A stretch of 64,000 nucleotides of DNA from Blepharisma stoltei (lineage: Eukaryota > Ciliophora > Heterotrichea > Heterotrichida > Blepharismidae), in the NCBI GenBank assembly GCA_914767885.1, contig CAJZBQ010000002.1, forward strand, positions 620,001 through 684,000. The letters run 5' to 3'. The notes below the pieces were generated by a model. That model made no database searches. It saw only the letters and a list, made by a program, of their open reading frames with translations, and had not been told where the DNA came from. Positions 55,993-64,000 of this stretch are shown here, one piece after another. Position 1 is the first letter of the stretch; each line of letters starts with the position of its first letter. The translations under genes were made by a program, and so were the position numbers.

Positions 55993-58391
55993 CTAACTAG
56001 GGGATACTACACTACTAGTTAATTCCCTAGTATTGAAAGTTGGAAATCCATTTAATTCTTGTTTCAACTTATTTACCATTCTTTTCAACTCGCTTGGCTT
56101 TTTAGGGTCCTCATTTCTAGCTGAAGCAGGCTTTGATTTGATAAATGAAGCCATTTTGAAAAATCTTTGAATTATTTGACAAGCTTGTGAAGTTTTTTCA
56201 GCAGAAAGTCTAAAACTTTGATCTTGAGGTGGTGGACTGTCAGCTATAGATCTGAGTTCTGGGGAATGGCGTTCTATTCTTGATTTAATTCTGCTTATAT
56301 CGATCTCTCTCTGTTTTACCTGCAATTGGCTTCCTTTGACAACATTTTTTAGTATTTCTATTTGTTGCTCTTTTTCTTGAAGCTCCTTTATATTTTTTTC
56401 CATTTGCTTTGTAAAGTTTTTATTTTGCTCACTTTCAAATTCACTTACTTTTACCTGTAATTTTTCGGCTTGGGTTTGGTACTGTAAAGCGAGCTTTTTA
56501 TATTTTATTGCATTTGTGTCTTTTTTAGAGATCTCATCACGCAAAACTTGGATAGTATTTGCGTATTTTTTACATAACCATAAGCTTCATGGCTAAGGGC
56601 ATTGATTCAGTAAAATTTATTAGTTTATTTAAAACATAAAAGTTTTATCAAATACTGGCTCACATTTTTAATTAAAATTAGTCATTATAAATCTTTTTCG
56701 TTTTTAATATTATTTTCCAAATCAAAAAATTTCTGTTTTAGATTTTTATATTTTTCATTGAGTTCTGCAAATGATTTTTCTAGCTGATTTTTAATTATAT
56801 GCTCTGCTGCAAGTTTATCATTAATTTTTTTCGTTTTTGCCTCTGAGCTCATTAGTTTTGCTTGAACATTATTCGCTACATTATCTAATTGATTTAAATC
56901 CGATCTTAATGCTTGTATATTTTTGCTATATTCTATTTCATTGATGTTCAAAAATGCGTGCCCTATTGCCATATCGATTTCAATATGCCTTTTAATAATG
57001 CATACTCTTAAAATAATAAATGTAGTATAATTGGCTTTTTAAATATTCATTATGCTGATAAATTGCTTCGATTTTCTTTTGGCCAATCTCTGCAGCCTCA
57101 AGTTCCTGCCTTTTGAGTAGCTCTATTAATTCTTTTTGTCCTTTAACCTGATTTATCAAAGGATTGCTAATTTTTTCTAATTCTTGGACTCTAAGTTCCA
57201 ATTTTTTTATTTGGTCTTTTAAGCCATTGATAATTTCATCAGAGTTTTTTGTGAAATAATTTTTCTCTGGCCTTGTTTCAATTCTATTGATTATATCAGT
57301 CTTTATATGGGTTATCATATTAGCCCCTATCTCGATTTTTCCTTTATTAAATTCGTTTATAGCACTATTTATTCTTTCTAGTGCTATCCTTAAAAAATCG
57401 CAAGTTTCTTGAGTATAGCTTTGCAAAGCCCCTGACAAATTTGAAAAACTTTCTTGGCTTTTTTGATAATTAATCATATATTCCTGTAAACTATTTTCCA
57501 GTTCTTCAACGTTTGCGGCTTTGACCTGCAACTCATAAGATTTTATAGTCAAGTCTGAAAAATCATTATTTAATTTTTCTATTTTGCCTGTCAGATCTTT
57601 ATTAATTTCACTCATTTTTTCTATAACTTCTGATAACTGTTTCACGTCATCCCGTGCATCTTCTGAATCTTTAGTTTTTTGTTTTATTTGATTTTTTAAA
57701 TGCTCTATTTCTTCTGAGATTGCTTCATTCAAGATTTCTAACTGCTCTTTTTCATGAGCCATATATATAAAAATGGTGACGACAGACCACCCGACCTCTC
57801 GACCCTATTTCTTCAACAGCAGCAGGCAACGGCCCAGTGTTGCAGATTTAGGTGGAAAGGGCCGGTAATCCTTTATGTATGATCGGGCTGGGTTTTCTTG
57901 GCCCGAGAGCTAATTCTCGGACTTGAAGTTTTTCCTCCAGGACAACCATTGGAAAGGGCAAGGTCGGCCATTGTCTGAAGGGCAATATGACCCTCAGACC
58001 CTGCAGACGGTATTTGCCCAACGAGAAACTGGGAGTTTCGACCCAGGTGGTTGGCCCTTAGACTCCAGAAGCCATGGAAGTCAAGACTGGTTGCGCGAAT
58101 CCCTTGTTTGAGGCAACAAGGAGGTGTCCGCCGAGGCTCCTCAGGAGCGATGAGTGTGTAGGGGTGCGAATCCCCGGCCCTGCAAGGCAAACGGCTTAAT
58201 CTAATCTAATCTAACTGTTCTTTTTCATGAGCCCAATTTTGAGATTCTTTGAAATATTTTTCTTGGAAATCTAGTAACTTCTCTTCTAGTAAAGAATTTT
58301 CAGATTGAAGGTCAATGATTATTTGCTTCTTATTAGGAGAATGATTAGGGGAGACATTTTCTAATGGCTTGCTTTTCAATTGAAGTTTGGA
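55993..58391 (-). CDS. Coiled-coil protein, about 594 codons, with three insertions; start unresolved
   Basis: Removing a SINE-like element and two short IES-like segments gives one frame from 58391 to the TAG at 55993. Almost all of it is predicted coiled coil (SENSLLEEKLLDFQEKYFKESQNWAHEKEQLEILNEAISEEIEHLKNQIKQ…, QEKEQQIEILKNVVKGSQLQVKQREIDISRIKSRIE), with a Ser/Pro-rich C-terminus (RHSPELRSIADSPPPQD, SSVVSPS). An in-frame TAG precedes SKLQLKSKPLENV, so the first exon or start lies beyond an intron or IES I could not place. Such proteins are usually cytoskeletal or centrosomal, but no family is recognised. Confidence 0.65.
56578..56686. mobile_element. Short TA-type internal eliminated sequence, about 110 bp
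   Basis: ATAA occurs at 56574-56577 and 56687-56690. Removing 113 bp joins NIKNEKDL to CKKYANTIQVLRDEISKKD on the minus strand; without removal there are stops in the segment. Length and TA-containing repeat fit a short ciliate IES. Confidence 0.7.
56974..57000. mobile_element. Candidate very short eliminated sequence, 31 bp unit
   Basis: On the minus strand TATG is repeated 31 bp apart; removing one unit joins YIYYFKS to MAIGHAFLNINEIEYSKN and fixes a one-base frame difference between two coiled-coil frames. A longer GT...AG intron of 43 nt would also restore the frame, so the assignment is tentative. Confidence 0.4.
57761..58211 (+). mobile_element. SINE-like insertion, family S3, with TAATC tail
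   Basis: Flanked by a 22-bp repeat, TAACTGCTCTTTTTCATGAG plus CC (57739-57760; right copy 58212-58233 with one mismatch). It starts ATATATATAAAAATGGTGACG and ends in TTAATCTAATCTAATC, a short tandem tail. Near 58157-58170 GGGGTGCGAATCCCC looks like a tRNA T arm with a near B box. Excision restores NWAHEKEQLEILNEA in the host. Confidence 0.92.
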
Positions 58392-58620
58392 CTACATATT
58401 ATTTTATTAGAACGGTTTATAGTGTGGCATTTCCTTGTGGAAATTTACTCTGAATTTGTTGATAGCTAGATATTACTTGAGGAAAAAACCACAGATTTCT
58501 ATAAAACGTTTATGAAACAATAATTTGACTAATAATGTCGAGGAAATTTCACACGATTAAGTGCTGATCAAAATTAAGCACCGGAAGTTTGAGAGTTTCG
58601 ATTTCTTTATTTATGCTACT

Positions 58621-58872
58621 TTAATAGAAATTTATAGCAAAATTAATTATATGATATAGAAGTCTATACAGTCTAATACAAAATAATTCTGATATAATAT
58701 CATCTCTGGATTTTAGCTGCATAACGACTTCATCTTTGAAATCTGAAGTCTGCTCTTGAAGCGTTTCCAAAATTCGTTTGCGAGCATTGATACGGTCATT
58801 TATTGAGTTTAAAACTTCAGTAGGATCTTTTATAGGTCTTGCTTGCTTTGACTTAGATCTTCCATGACTCAT
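58621..58872 (-). CDS. Small hypothetical protein
   Basis: ATG at 58872 opens MSHGRSKSKQARPIKDPTEVLNSINDRINARKRILETLQEQTSDFKDEVVMQLKSRDDIISELF, a charged helical protein. Beyond ELF the composition becomes unlike the start. A 16-nt GT...AG segment (GTATTAGACTGTATAG on the minus strand) lies right there and may be an intron, which would shorten the tail. No family is recognised. Confidence 0.5.
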   Translation of the reverse strand: MSHGRSKSKQARPIKDPTEVLNSINDRINARKRILETLQEQTSDFKDEVVMQLKSRDDIISELFCIRLYRLLYHIINFAINFY

Positions 58873-58880
58873 TTGTTTAT

Positions 58881-59186
58881 TCCCTTCCCCCCCTTATGTG
58901 AGCGAATAAAAAATTTTATTTTTAATTTTTTTTTAAAACTTTTATATATCAATTTTATAGTAAATTTTTTTTAGAAATTTAACAATATCCCAATTCGCAA
59001 AAATTGGAATTTAATTTGTAAAAATTTATTTTTTAAACACACAAGCTGTTTTAATTAAATAGAGATTTCATTATATCACTTTTATATCAAATATTTTTTT
59101 TATAAAAAAATTTGGTTCATGGGAGGTTGATTTTAGGGCAAAAAATAGGAATTACTCCAATATTTTATTCGCTAACTGAGGGGAAT
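58881..59186. mobile_element. Decayed CCGTGAGCGAAC-family element
   Basis: Left end TCCCTTCCCCCCCTTATGTGAGCG, internal family core (GCAAAAATTGG, AATTAAATAGAGATTTCATT) and right end CAAAAAATAGGAATTACTCC ... TTCGCTAACTGAGGGGAA. It lies just upstream of the small minus-strand gene. The target triplets are no longer clear. Confidence 0.65.
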
Positions 59187-59497
59187 TTAATAAAATATAG
59201 AGAGAGTAAAATAAAATTAATGACCATTTTAGCTAATTTTTCAAGTGTATTCTTATTATATGTGATATAAACATATTTTTTCTATATAAAAAATTTTAAC
59301 AAATTACAGAAAATTTTTAAAAATAAATAATTTCTTTTTTGAAAAAATAGCGATCACCAATTATATGGAATTTTCATTAGAAAATCGAAAAAATAGAATT
59401 CCCCTTATTAATATGATTTTCCTATATATTCCATAATGCTAGTGAAATCTAAATATGTTGGCTGTGGAAATAAGTGATCCATTGTAGTAATATTAAT
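59187..59497. other. Intergenic AT-rich stretch
   Basis: Only AT-rich sequence leading to the PLAC8 gene was seen, with no frame or repeat of note. Confidence 0.5.
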
Positions 59498-59815
59498 ATG
59501 GCTGACTTTGACGAGCCTCTCTGTGGATGTCTACAAGATATGTTCAGTTGTCTCATTGTATTCTGTGTTCCTTGCGGCGGGCTTTGCATACAGGCTTATG
59601 CAGTTGACAAGGCAACGCAATCTGGAATGGTAGTTCCTTTTCTTTGGCCTTTATTGACATGCTGTATTGGAGCAGCTGTTAACCGTGGCCAAATAAGGCA
59701 GAAATACCATCTCGAAGGGTCTTTTATCATGGATTGCCTGTTATCATGGCTTTGTGGCTGTTGTACCACGACTCAAGAATACCGTGAAGTTATGAATAGA
59801 GAAAGACCTAAATAA
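59498..59815 (+). CDS. PLAC8-family Cys-rich protein
   Basis: A 105-residue protein starting MADFDEPLCGCLQDMFSCL; an earlier in-frame codon at 59474 is not ATG. It has the PLAC8 (PF04749) pattern: CGCLQDMFSC, VFCVPCGGLCIQAYAVD, the central hydrophobic stretch, RGQIRQKYHLEGSFIMDCLLSWLCGCCTTTQEYREV. Family members sit in membranes and act in metal tolerance, cell size control or differentiation depending on lineage. Length and Cys spacing are typical. No introns and no TGA. Confidence 0.85.
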   Translation: MADFDEPLCGCLQDMFSCLIVFCVPCGGLCIQAYAVDKATQSGMVVPFLWPLLTCCIGAAVNRGQIRQKYHLEGSFIMDCLLSWLCGCCTTTQEYREVMNRERPK

Positions 59816-59880
59816 AAGATAATCTTAACTAATTTACTAAAATTCGAATTCTTATTAGAAATTATTTTACATATATAATT

Positions 59881-60120
59881 ATGGGTGATAACTTTAGATC
59901 TGGGCCTCAAAAATATAAAAACTCAAGGAAAAGAGAGCAAACTGAAAAGACACCTTGGTGGGAAAAATTGCAAACTGAATTAAATAATCGATGGAAAACG
60001 CTAGAAAGTGACCCTTCAGTAGAAATTTATAATGAGCCTGCATTGCCTCAAGCACGAACGACAAACATTAACTTTTTCGAAGAAATGAATAGATTGTGTG
60101 AAATAAACAAAAATAGCTAG
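59881..60120 (+). CDS. Small hypothetical protein, 79 aa
   Basis: A complete frame, MGDNFRSGPQKYKNSRKREQ…, ending EINKNS and TAG. It is hydrophilic with a WWEKLQTELNNRWKTLES helix. It stands 65 bp after the PLAC8 gene and ends immediately before the convergent gene at 60121. No family is recognised. Confidence 0.55.
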   Translation: MGDNFRSGPQKYKNSRKREQTEKTPWWEKLQTELNNRWKTLESDPSVEIYNEPALPQARTTNINFFEEMNRLCEINKNS

Positions 60121-60931
60121 TTAATTATTTTTTATATATTGTGGAGCATGGCTGTAGTCTGCTGCAACTCTAACTGTGTATTTTCCGTCTTTTAGTTCTG
60201 AAATGGTTATTGCGCAATGCCCTTCATGAACTATCCGAAAAGTCGTATTTTTCATGAATCCTGTTATTGCTTCTAGTCCAAAAAAGTGAGTAACTATTAT
60301 GATCACGTCTTCTTCTAAAGAATTTATATGGTTAATAAAGCTATAGGGGTTTTCCCTATATGGCCTGATAAGAGCCGTGGGTTCTCCGTAGAATCCCTTT
60401 GTTGGTTTGACCAATTCACTGGCTGATTCAACCAGCAGAGGGATTTCACTGAGAACCCATGGCCCTTATCGGGCCATATAGGGAAAACCCTATAGAATTT
60501 GTTCTTGATTCCATTACTTCGTAAGTTTCTGGGAAAGTTGGCTTTGGAGTTAGACTTTCTGTATATTGCACATTAAATTTACTTGAGAACCATTCTGTAG
60601 CATAAGTGAGCTCTGTTGGTGCTGATGAAAAGTGAATTGGGTTTAAAAAATCTCCAAATCCTCAGTCTATAATTAAAGGCTTATTAAATTGTGAGGATAA
60701 TGGGATTGCAGTTTGAATGCAGGCCAGATAAGGTGATGTAATAATTTTCACTGATTTTCCTGCAGGGATAAGATGGGATAATAATTGTGATGATCTATCA
60801 GATTGAAGGATGCCTAGCTCAGTTAATGCTGGATCACCTCGGATCGGATATTCTGGGCGAAATCGGGGATGAACGCTTTCTGCTAGCTGTCCATGCTGTA
60901 GAATAAAAATTGTTTTGCCCTGGTAATCCAT
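60121..60931 (-). CDS. Histidine-phosphatase-like protein, interrupted by a foldback element
   Basis: The N-terminal part reads MDYQGKTIFILQHGQLAES … DPALTELGILQSDRSSQLLS … IITSPYLACIQTAIPL, the order of the histidine phosphatase (PGM-like) superfamily: the HG motif, LT..G..Q, and SP.....QTA. The C-terminal part (EEDVIIIVTHFFGLEAITGF) carries the second catalytic His. The usual RHG is QHG here (residues 12-14), so the Arg is replaced. The nearest relatives by pattern are UBASH3/STS-like proteins. The palindrome at 60346-60490 separates the halves, and removing one flank unit leaves them one base out of register, so the junction is unresolved or the gene is broken. Confidence 0.65.
60346..60490. 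repeat. Foldback element with about 65-bp arms
   Basis: GGGGTTTTCCCTATATGGCC … GCCGTGGGTTCTC … GAATCCCT is mirrored by the inverse on the right, ending GGGAAAACCC. CTATA borders it on both sides (60341-60345, 60490-60494). The centre is short, about 10-15 bp. It resembles the foldback at 6915-7068 in form but not in sequence. Confidence 0.8.
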
Positions 60932-60977
60932 TTTAAGAAATCTGATAGATTAAGTTAGTATAATGTGACATTAATTT

Positions 60978-61877
60978 TTATGATTCAGCTTTAATCTTGG
61001 TGCTTTCGATAAACTCATAAACATATTTCAGCTCTGTTTCTATGTCTTCTATTGATTCGTCTCAGTTTTGAGTTCCATTTATATTTTCTCCCAACTGATG
61101 CTGCAAAATCTGTATGTGCTGCTTATGTTTTTTTATTCTAAATAAATCTTACTCAGCTTTCAAATAATTTGTTTCATTTATCAGAGCTTCTTCTTCGACT
61201 TTTACATTATTTCATTTTTTAATATAATATTTCAGCCTATTTTTTTCGTTTTTTAATTTTGGCCCTATTTCTGAGCTCTGTTTTTCAATATCTTCTAAAG
61301 CAGAATCTCGACTTGCTCCTATAATTAATGAAGCAAATTCCTGAGCTTCCTTTTTAGATAAATGAACCCCGCTTCTGTTATCTAAAATTTTATCCAAAAC
61401 ACTTTTATGGTTATGAATAAAAGTTACATCTTTTATTTTGAAGTTTGAATTGTTTTCTCTGATCAATATGTTTAAATTATTTGAAGACCCAGACCGTTTG
61501 CTTTTGATGTGCTTTTTGATAATTTTGATTATCCTGTTTGCGTAGTTTATTTTCTCAGACGTATCCAGTAGAGATATATCAGGAAAGTCTCATAATAAAT
61601 GCTCTGAAATCATGTATTTGAGTAAAGAGTTAAGCAAATTTGTGACTTCTTCAATGGTAGAAGATGCTGAAATTTCGATCGGAAAAAAGGAAAAAAAAAT
61701 TTTGTTATTAGGGGAAGCTATTTCTGATGATTTATAAAATGATGGGGAATTTTTAAACTGAAACTGTGTAGATCTTGGAGTCGGGGCTGTTGAAGTTGTT
61801 GATATTATTGTAGAACGATCACTTCGAGCTTGCAGCGAGATATCAGAATTTTTAGACATTTTAAACCATAAAGTCAT
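60978..61877 (-). CDS. Hypothetical helical protein with a 15-nt intron, 294 aa
   Basis: After removal of the intron at 61138-61152 the frame has 295 codons, using four or more TGA as Trp. Start MTLWFKMSKNSDISLQARS; a second Met seven codons on is also possible. The N-terminus is Ser/Thr-rich and the rest helical (IEEVTNLLNSLLKYMISEHLLWDFPDISLL, KKEAQEFASLIIGASRD, LKAEIKKHKQHIQILQHQLGENIN). No family is recognised. Confidence 0.65.
61138..61152 (-). other. 15-nt intron (GTAAGATTTATTTAG)
   Basis: On the minus strand this GT...AG segment splits a codon between LKAE and IKKHKQ. It includes an in-frame stop and its removal extends the frame by more than 50 codons to a TAA. Confidence 0.8.
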
Positions 61878-62229
61878 ATTTGGAAAAAATCAAATTTGCC
61901 TGTGTGGCTAAGGCGAAATATGGAGGTAAAAAAAAGAAATAAGAAGACAGTTGCGAAATTTAGAAGAATTCTAAATAATTAATCAATATTCAGCGTCTTC
62001 AAGGTAATTTTGTTTTCAGGAAACCTTGATAAACGGTTCTAATTTTTTGCATTACAAAATTATGCATAGATATTTTATTTAAATAATTTTTCTAGTTTAC
62101 TATATTATTTTGATTTAGATTTATAATATGAATTGCTTTATTCTTTAAAATTTATTACATTTCAACTTACTATCGGGACTTAGGTTTATAACAGAGATAT
62201 GTTGTGATAATTAAAATTTACATATTAAA

Positions 62230-64000
62230 TTAATGACCTCCGCCTGTTCCACTATTATTTCTTTCGATTTCGTCAGAAGTTTCATTATTCTTTCCACCTG
62301 TCGAATCTTTTTGAGAGTCTTCAGAATCCGAAAATTTTAAAAGATGGTGAGGTGTGTAAGGTCCAGGGTGATTGGTGAGTTGATCTCAGCTCCAGATAAG
62401 CGGATCCTATGCTTTTAGGAAGCCCAGGCTGGGTTTTGCTTGCTAGGACCCTAAAGTAGGCTATTTTTCTCGATTCACAGACGACAAACCCAAGAGGAAA
62501 AGCCAACTTATGCCTCTGGGAATCAATTATGCACCTAAGAGTAAGGTAGTCCAGCAGGATACATTAGACGCTTCGCTCGTACTCTGAGCACTAACAGGGG
62601 TTGACGGAGTCAAATGTCACAGGCTAGACCTCAGCATGGCGAGCGAGTCTCCCTGAGAGACTACTGATGTCGACAATAAAAAGTGCAGGGTGTAACGCCA
62701 GTGGTTTAGGGCACCCGAACTTGAAGCCAGCCTTGAACGGAGAGGCTGAAATAATACCAGGAGCTCGCTACATTATTTCTGATCTAATCAGAATCCGAAT
62801 AAATTCCATATAAATCATAGGAAGATATAATAATTTCTTCAGGATTAATAGATTCACTCTCAGACTTTATGGAGTTCTCATTTGTGATTTTAGTAAGCTT
62901 TGATGACAATTCTGAATATTTAACAGGATAAGAAATTTCCTTATGCTTAAAATCTTGAAATTCATCAAATTTTTGGTATTTTTCAGGCTTTGGGGTTGGC
63001 TCTGTCATGATTATGTTTGATATATTATTCAAATCTTCTTCTGGAGGAAGTTGTAACGGGCCCTGAGGAATAATTCCAATTTGTAATCTTTTTTCAGTGC
63101 TTTGCTTTGAGTTTCTCATATTTGATGATGAGCGGGGTCTACTTTGTTTTTGTGAATTGCTATCAAAGCCTGCTATATGTGGAGTTTTTGCTCTTTTACT
63201 TCTAAAGGATGTATCCATTTTTCGGCTGCTTCTTATGGACTTTTTGGTAGCTGCCATATCTGATCTTATCTTATTAGATAGACGGGCTCGTGCCCTTAAT
63301 TTTAACGCAATCACCGAGGATCCCCTGGGGGATTCACCCGCTTTGCGACCTTCCTCTGTCCGGTCTCCTCCTTGCTTCTTGTAAAAAGCTCCAGTGTTGA
63401 GTGGCAGGCTACGGTTTGTTTGTGCGGCCTCCTGAGGCTGTGGGTTACGAGGTTGGCATCCCGAAATCCAAAAAAATGGAATTTCTGGTAGCCTCGGCAA
63501 AAGGGTTAAGTCCAGATCCTGGGACGTGGCGCCCAGTTCACGCTAGGCAGTTGCCCGATTGGTCTAGGTATTCCCTGTAGACTCTGCTGGGCTTGCCTTT
63601 CCAAATCTGGACCCTCCTTTTCCTCGAGGTAAAAACTAGTCTCGAATTGGGCTTGGGCTAGGCTCTGCTACCTGCAGAATTGGTTACCATAGCATTGCTG
63701 CCCTTTTCAAGGCTAGAAAAACCTTGCCGGATATAATTAAATATGTGTTGAGGCTGTATGGCCGAGAGGCCATACCTAGATAAAGACGACATATTTAATT
63801 ATGGTAGCTGCCATATCATTTTTATAATTCTTTTCAAATGAAGCTTTTATGTGATTATATAAAGGGCATTCATGAGGAATAAAATGTCTAGCTAGATCAA
63901 TAGCTTTTTTGTGCCAGTTTTTACCTTCTTTGCCTTTAAATTGAGATTTTTCGACTCCAGCTAAAAATCTTATTTCTGTGGCTAAGCAGAAATGGCTGAC
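62230..64000 (-). CDS. Hypothetical protein, C-terminal 248 aa, two SINE-like insertions
   Basis: The frame enters from the right edge (VSHFCLATEIRFLAGVEKSQFKGKEGKNWHKKAIDLARHFIPHE…) and ends SGTGGGH with TAA at 62230. Removing both insertions with one repeat each leaves exactly 249 codons. After a compact N-terminal part it is basic and Ser-rich (AATKKSIRSSRKMDTSFRSKRAKTPH) and then acidic, ending in SDSEDSQKDSTGGKNNETSDE. No family is recognised. Confidence 0.65.
62333..62787 (+). mobile_element. SINE-like insertion, family S5
   Basis: Flanked by TCAGAATCCGAA (62321-62332, 62788-62799). It starts AATTTTAAAAGATGGTGAGG and ends TACATTATTTCTGATCTAA. The GC-rich body is not obviously related to S1-S4 apart from the start. 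Excision restores YGIYSDSEDSQKDS. Confidence 0.85.
63261..63801 (-). mobile_element. SINE-like insertion, hairpin family S2
   Basis: Flanked by TGGTAGCTGCCATATC (63245-63260, 63802-63817). On the minus strand it starts with the AATTAAATATG hairpin with GGCCTCTCGGCC loop region, has CCGGCAAGGTTTT and ends TCTAATAAGATAAGATCA. It is the best full-length match to 22417-22946. Excision restores NDMAATKKSIRSSRK in the host. Confidence 0.9.

Overview
The window is AT-rich nuclear DNA from a ciliate, most likely a heterotrich of the Blepharisma type and most likely its germline (micronuclear) genome. Three observations support this. In conserved proteins TGA sits where tryptophan is expected: the W of the E2 ubiquitin-conjugating enzyme at 9287-9808, the WIHLNWGD block of the Bin3-type methyltransferase at 29886-31085, and the LamG tryptophans of the giant receptor. 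TAA and TAG act as stops. Introns of exactly 15 nt (GT...AG) occur at 5097-5111, 16784-16798, 17057-17071 and 61138-61152. Finally, at least 20 insertions interrupt otherwise open genes, and for most of them removal together with one copy of the target duplication restores a single frame. The organism and germline calls are inference; the code, the introns and the interruptions are read directly from the sequence. All ORFs here are read with TGA = Trp.

Layout. 1-16 kb: a truncated gene, a CID-domain protein, the axonemal dynein regulator DRC3, small unknowns, an E2 enzyme, a longin R-SNARE, a polytopic membrane protein and a ubiquitin-like-domain protein. 16.3-29.5 kb: one giant minus-strand gene for a receptor-like protein of about 3,670 residues (signal peptide, malectin domain, alternating Cys-rich and LamG-like modules, multi-pass C-terminus). 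30-37 kb: Bin3/MEPCE-like RNA methyltransferase, bubblegum-type acyl-CoA synthetase, a decayed sugar transporter. 37-48 kb: a USP53/54-like deubiquitinase with a zinc-binding tail, a small unknown, a pseudokinase and a type I membrane protein. 48-51 kb: gene-poor, with one long-inverted-repeat element. 51-64 kb: PH-domain kinase, TIM14/PAM18, an unknown protein, a coiled-coil protein, a PLAC8 protein, a histidine-phosphatase-like protein and two unknowns, the last running off the window.

The genes do not form an operon or pathway; they look like ordinary housekeeping, ciliary, secretory and surface genes. What unites the window is its mobile DNA: (a) three sequence-unrelated families of short elements that share one architecture (CTCCCC...GGGGAG ends, 3-bp TNA target duplications, a hairpin at one end and a tandem doublet at the other); (b) several families of GC-richer SINE-like insertions with 8-22 bp target duplications, two of them starting with a long 5' hairpin; (c) short AT-rich internal eliminated sequences with TA-containing repeats; (d) small perfect palindromes sharing a GATGGCGC core; and (e) larger foldback elements. 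No transposase or reverse transcriptase gene was recognised.
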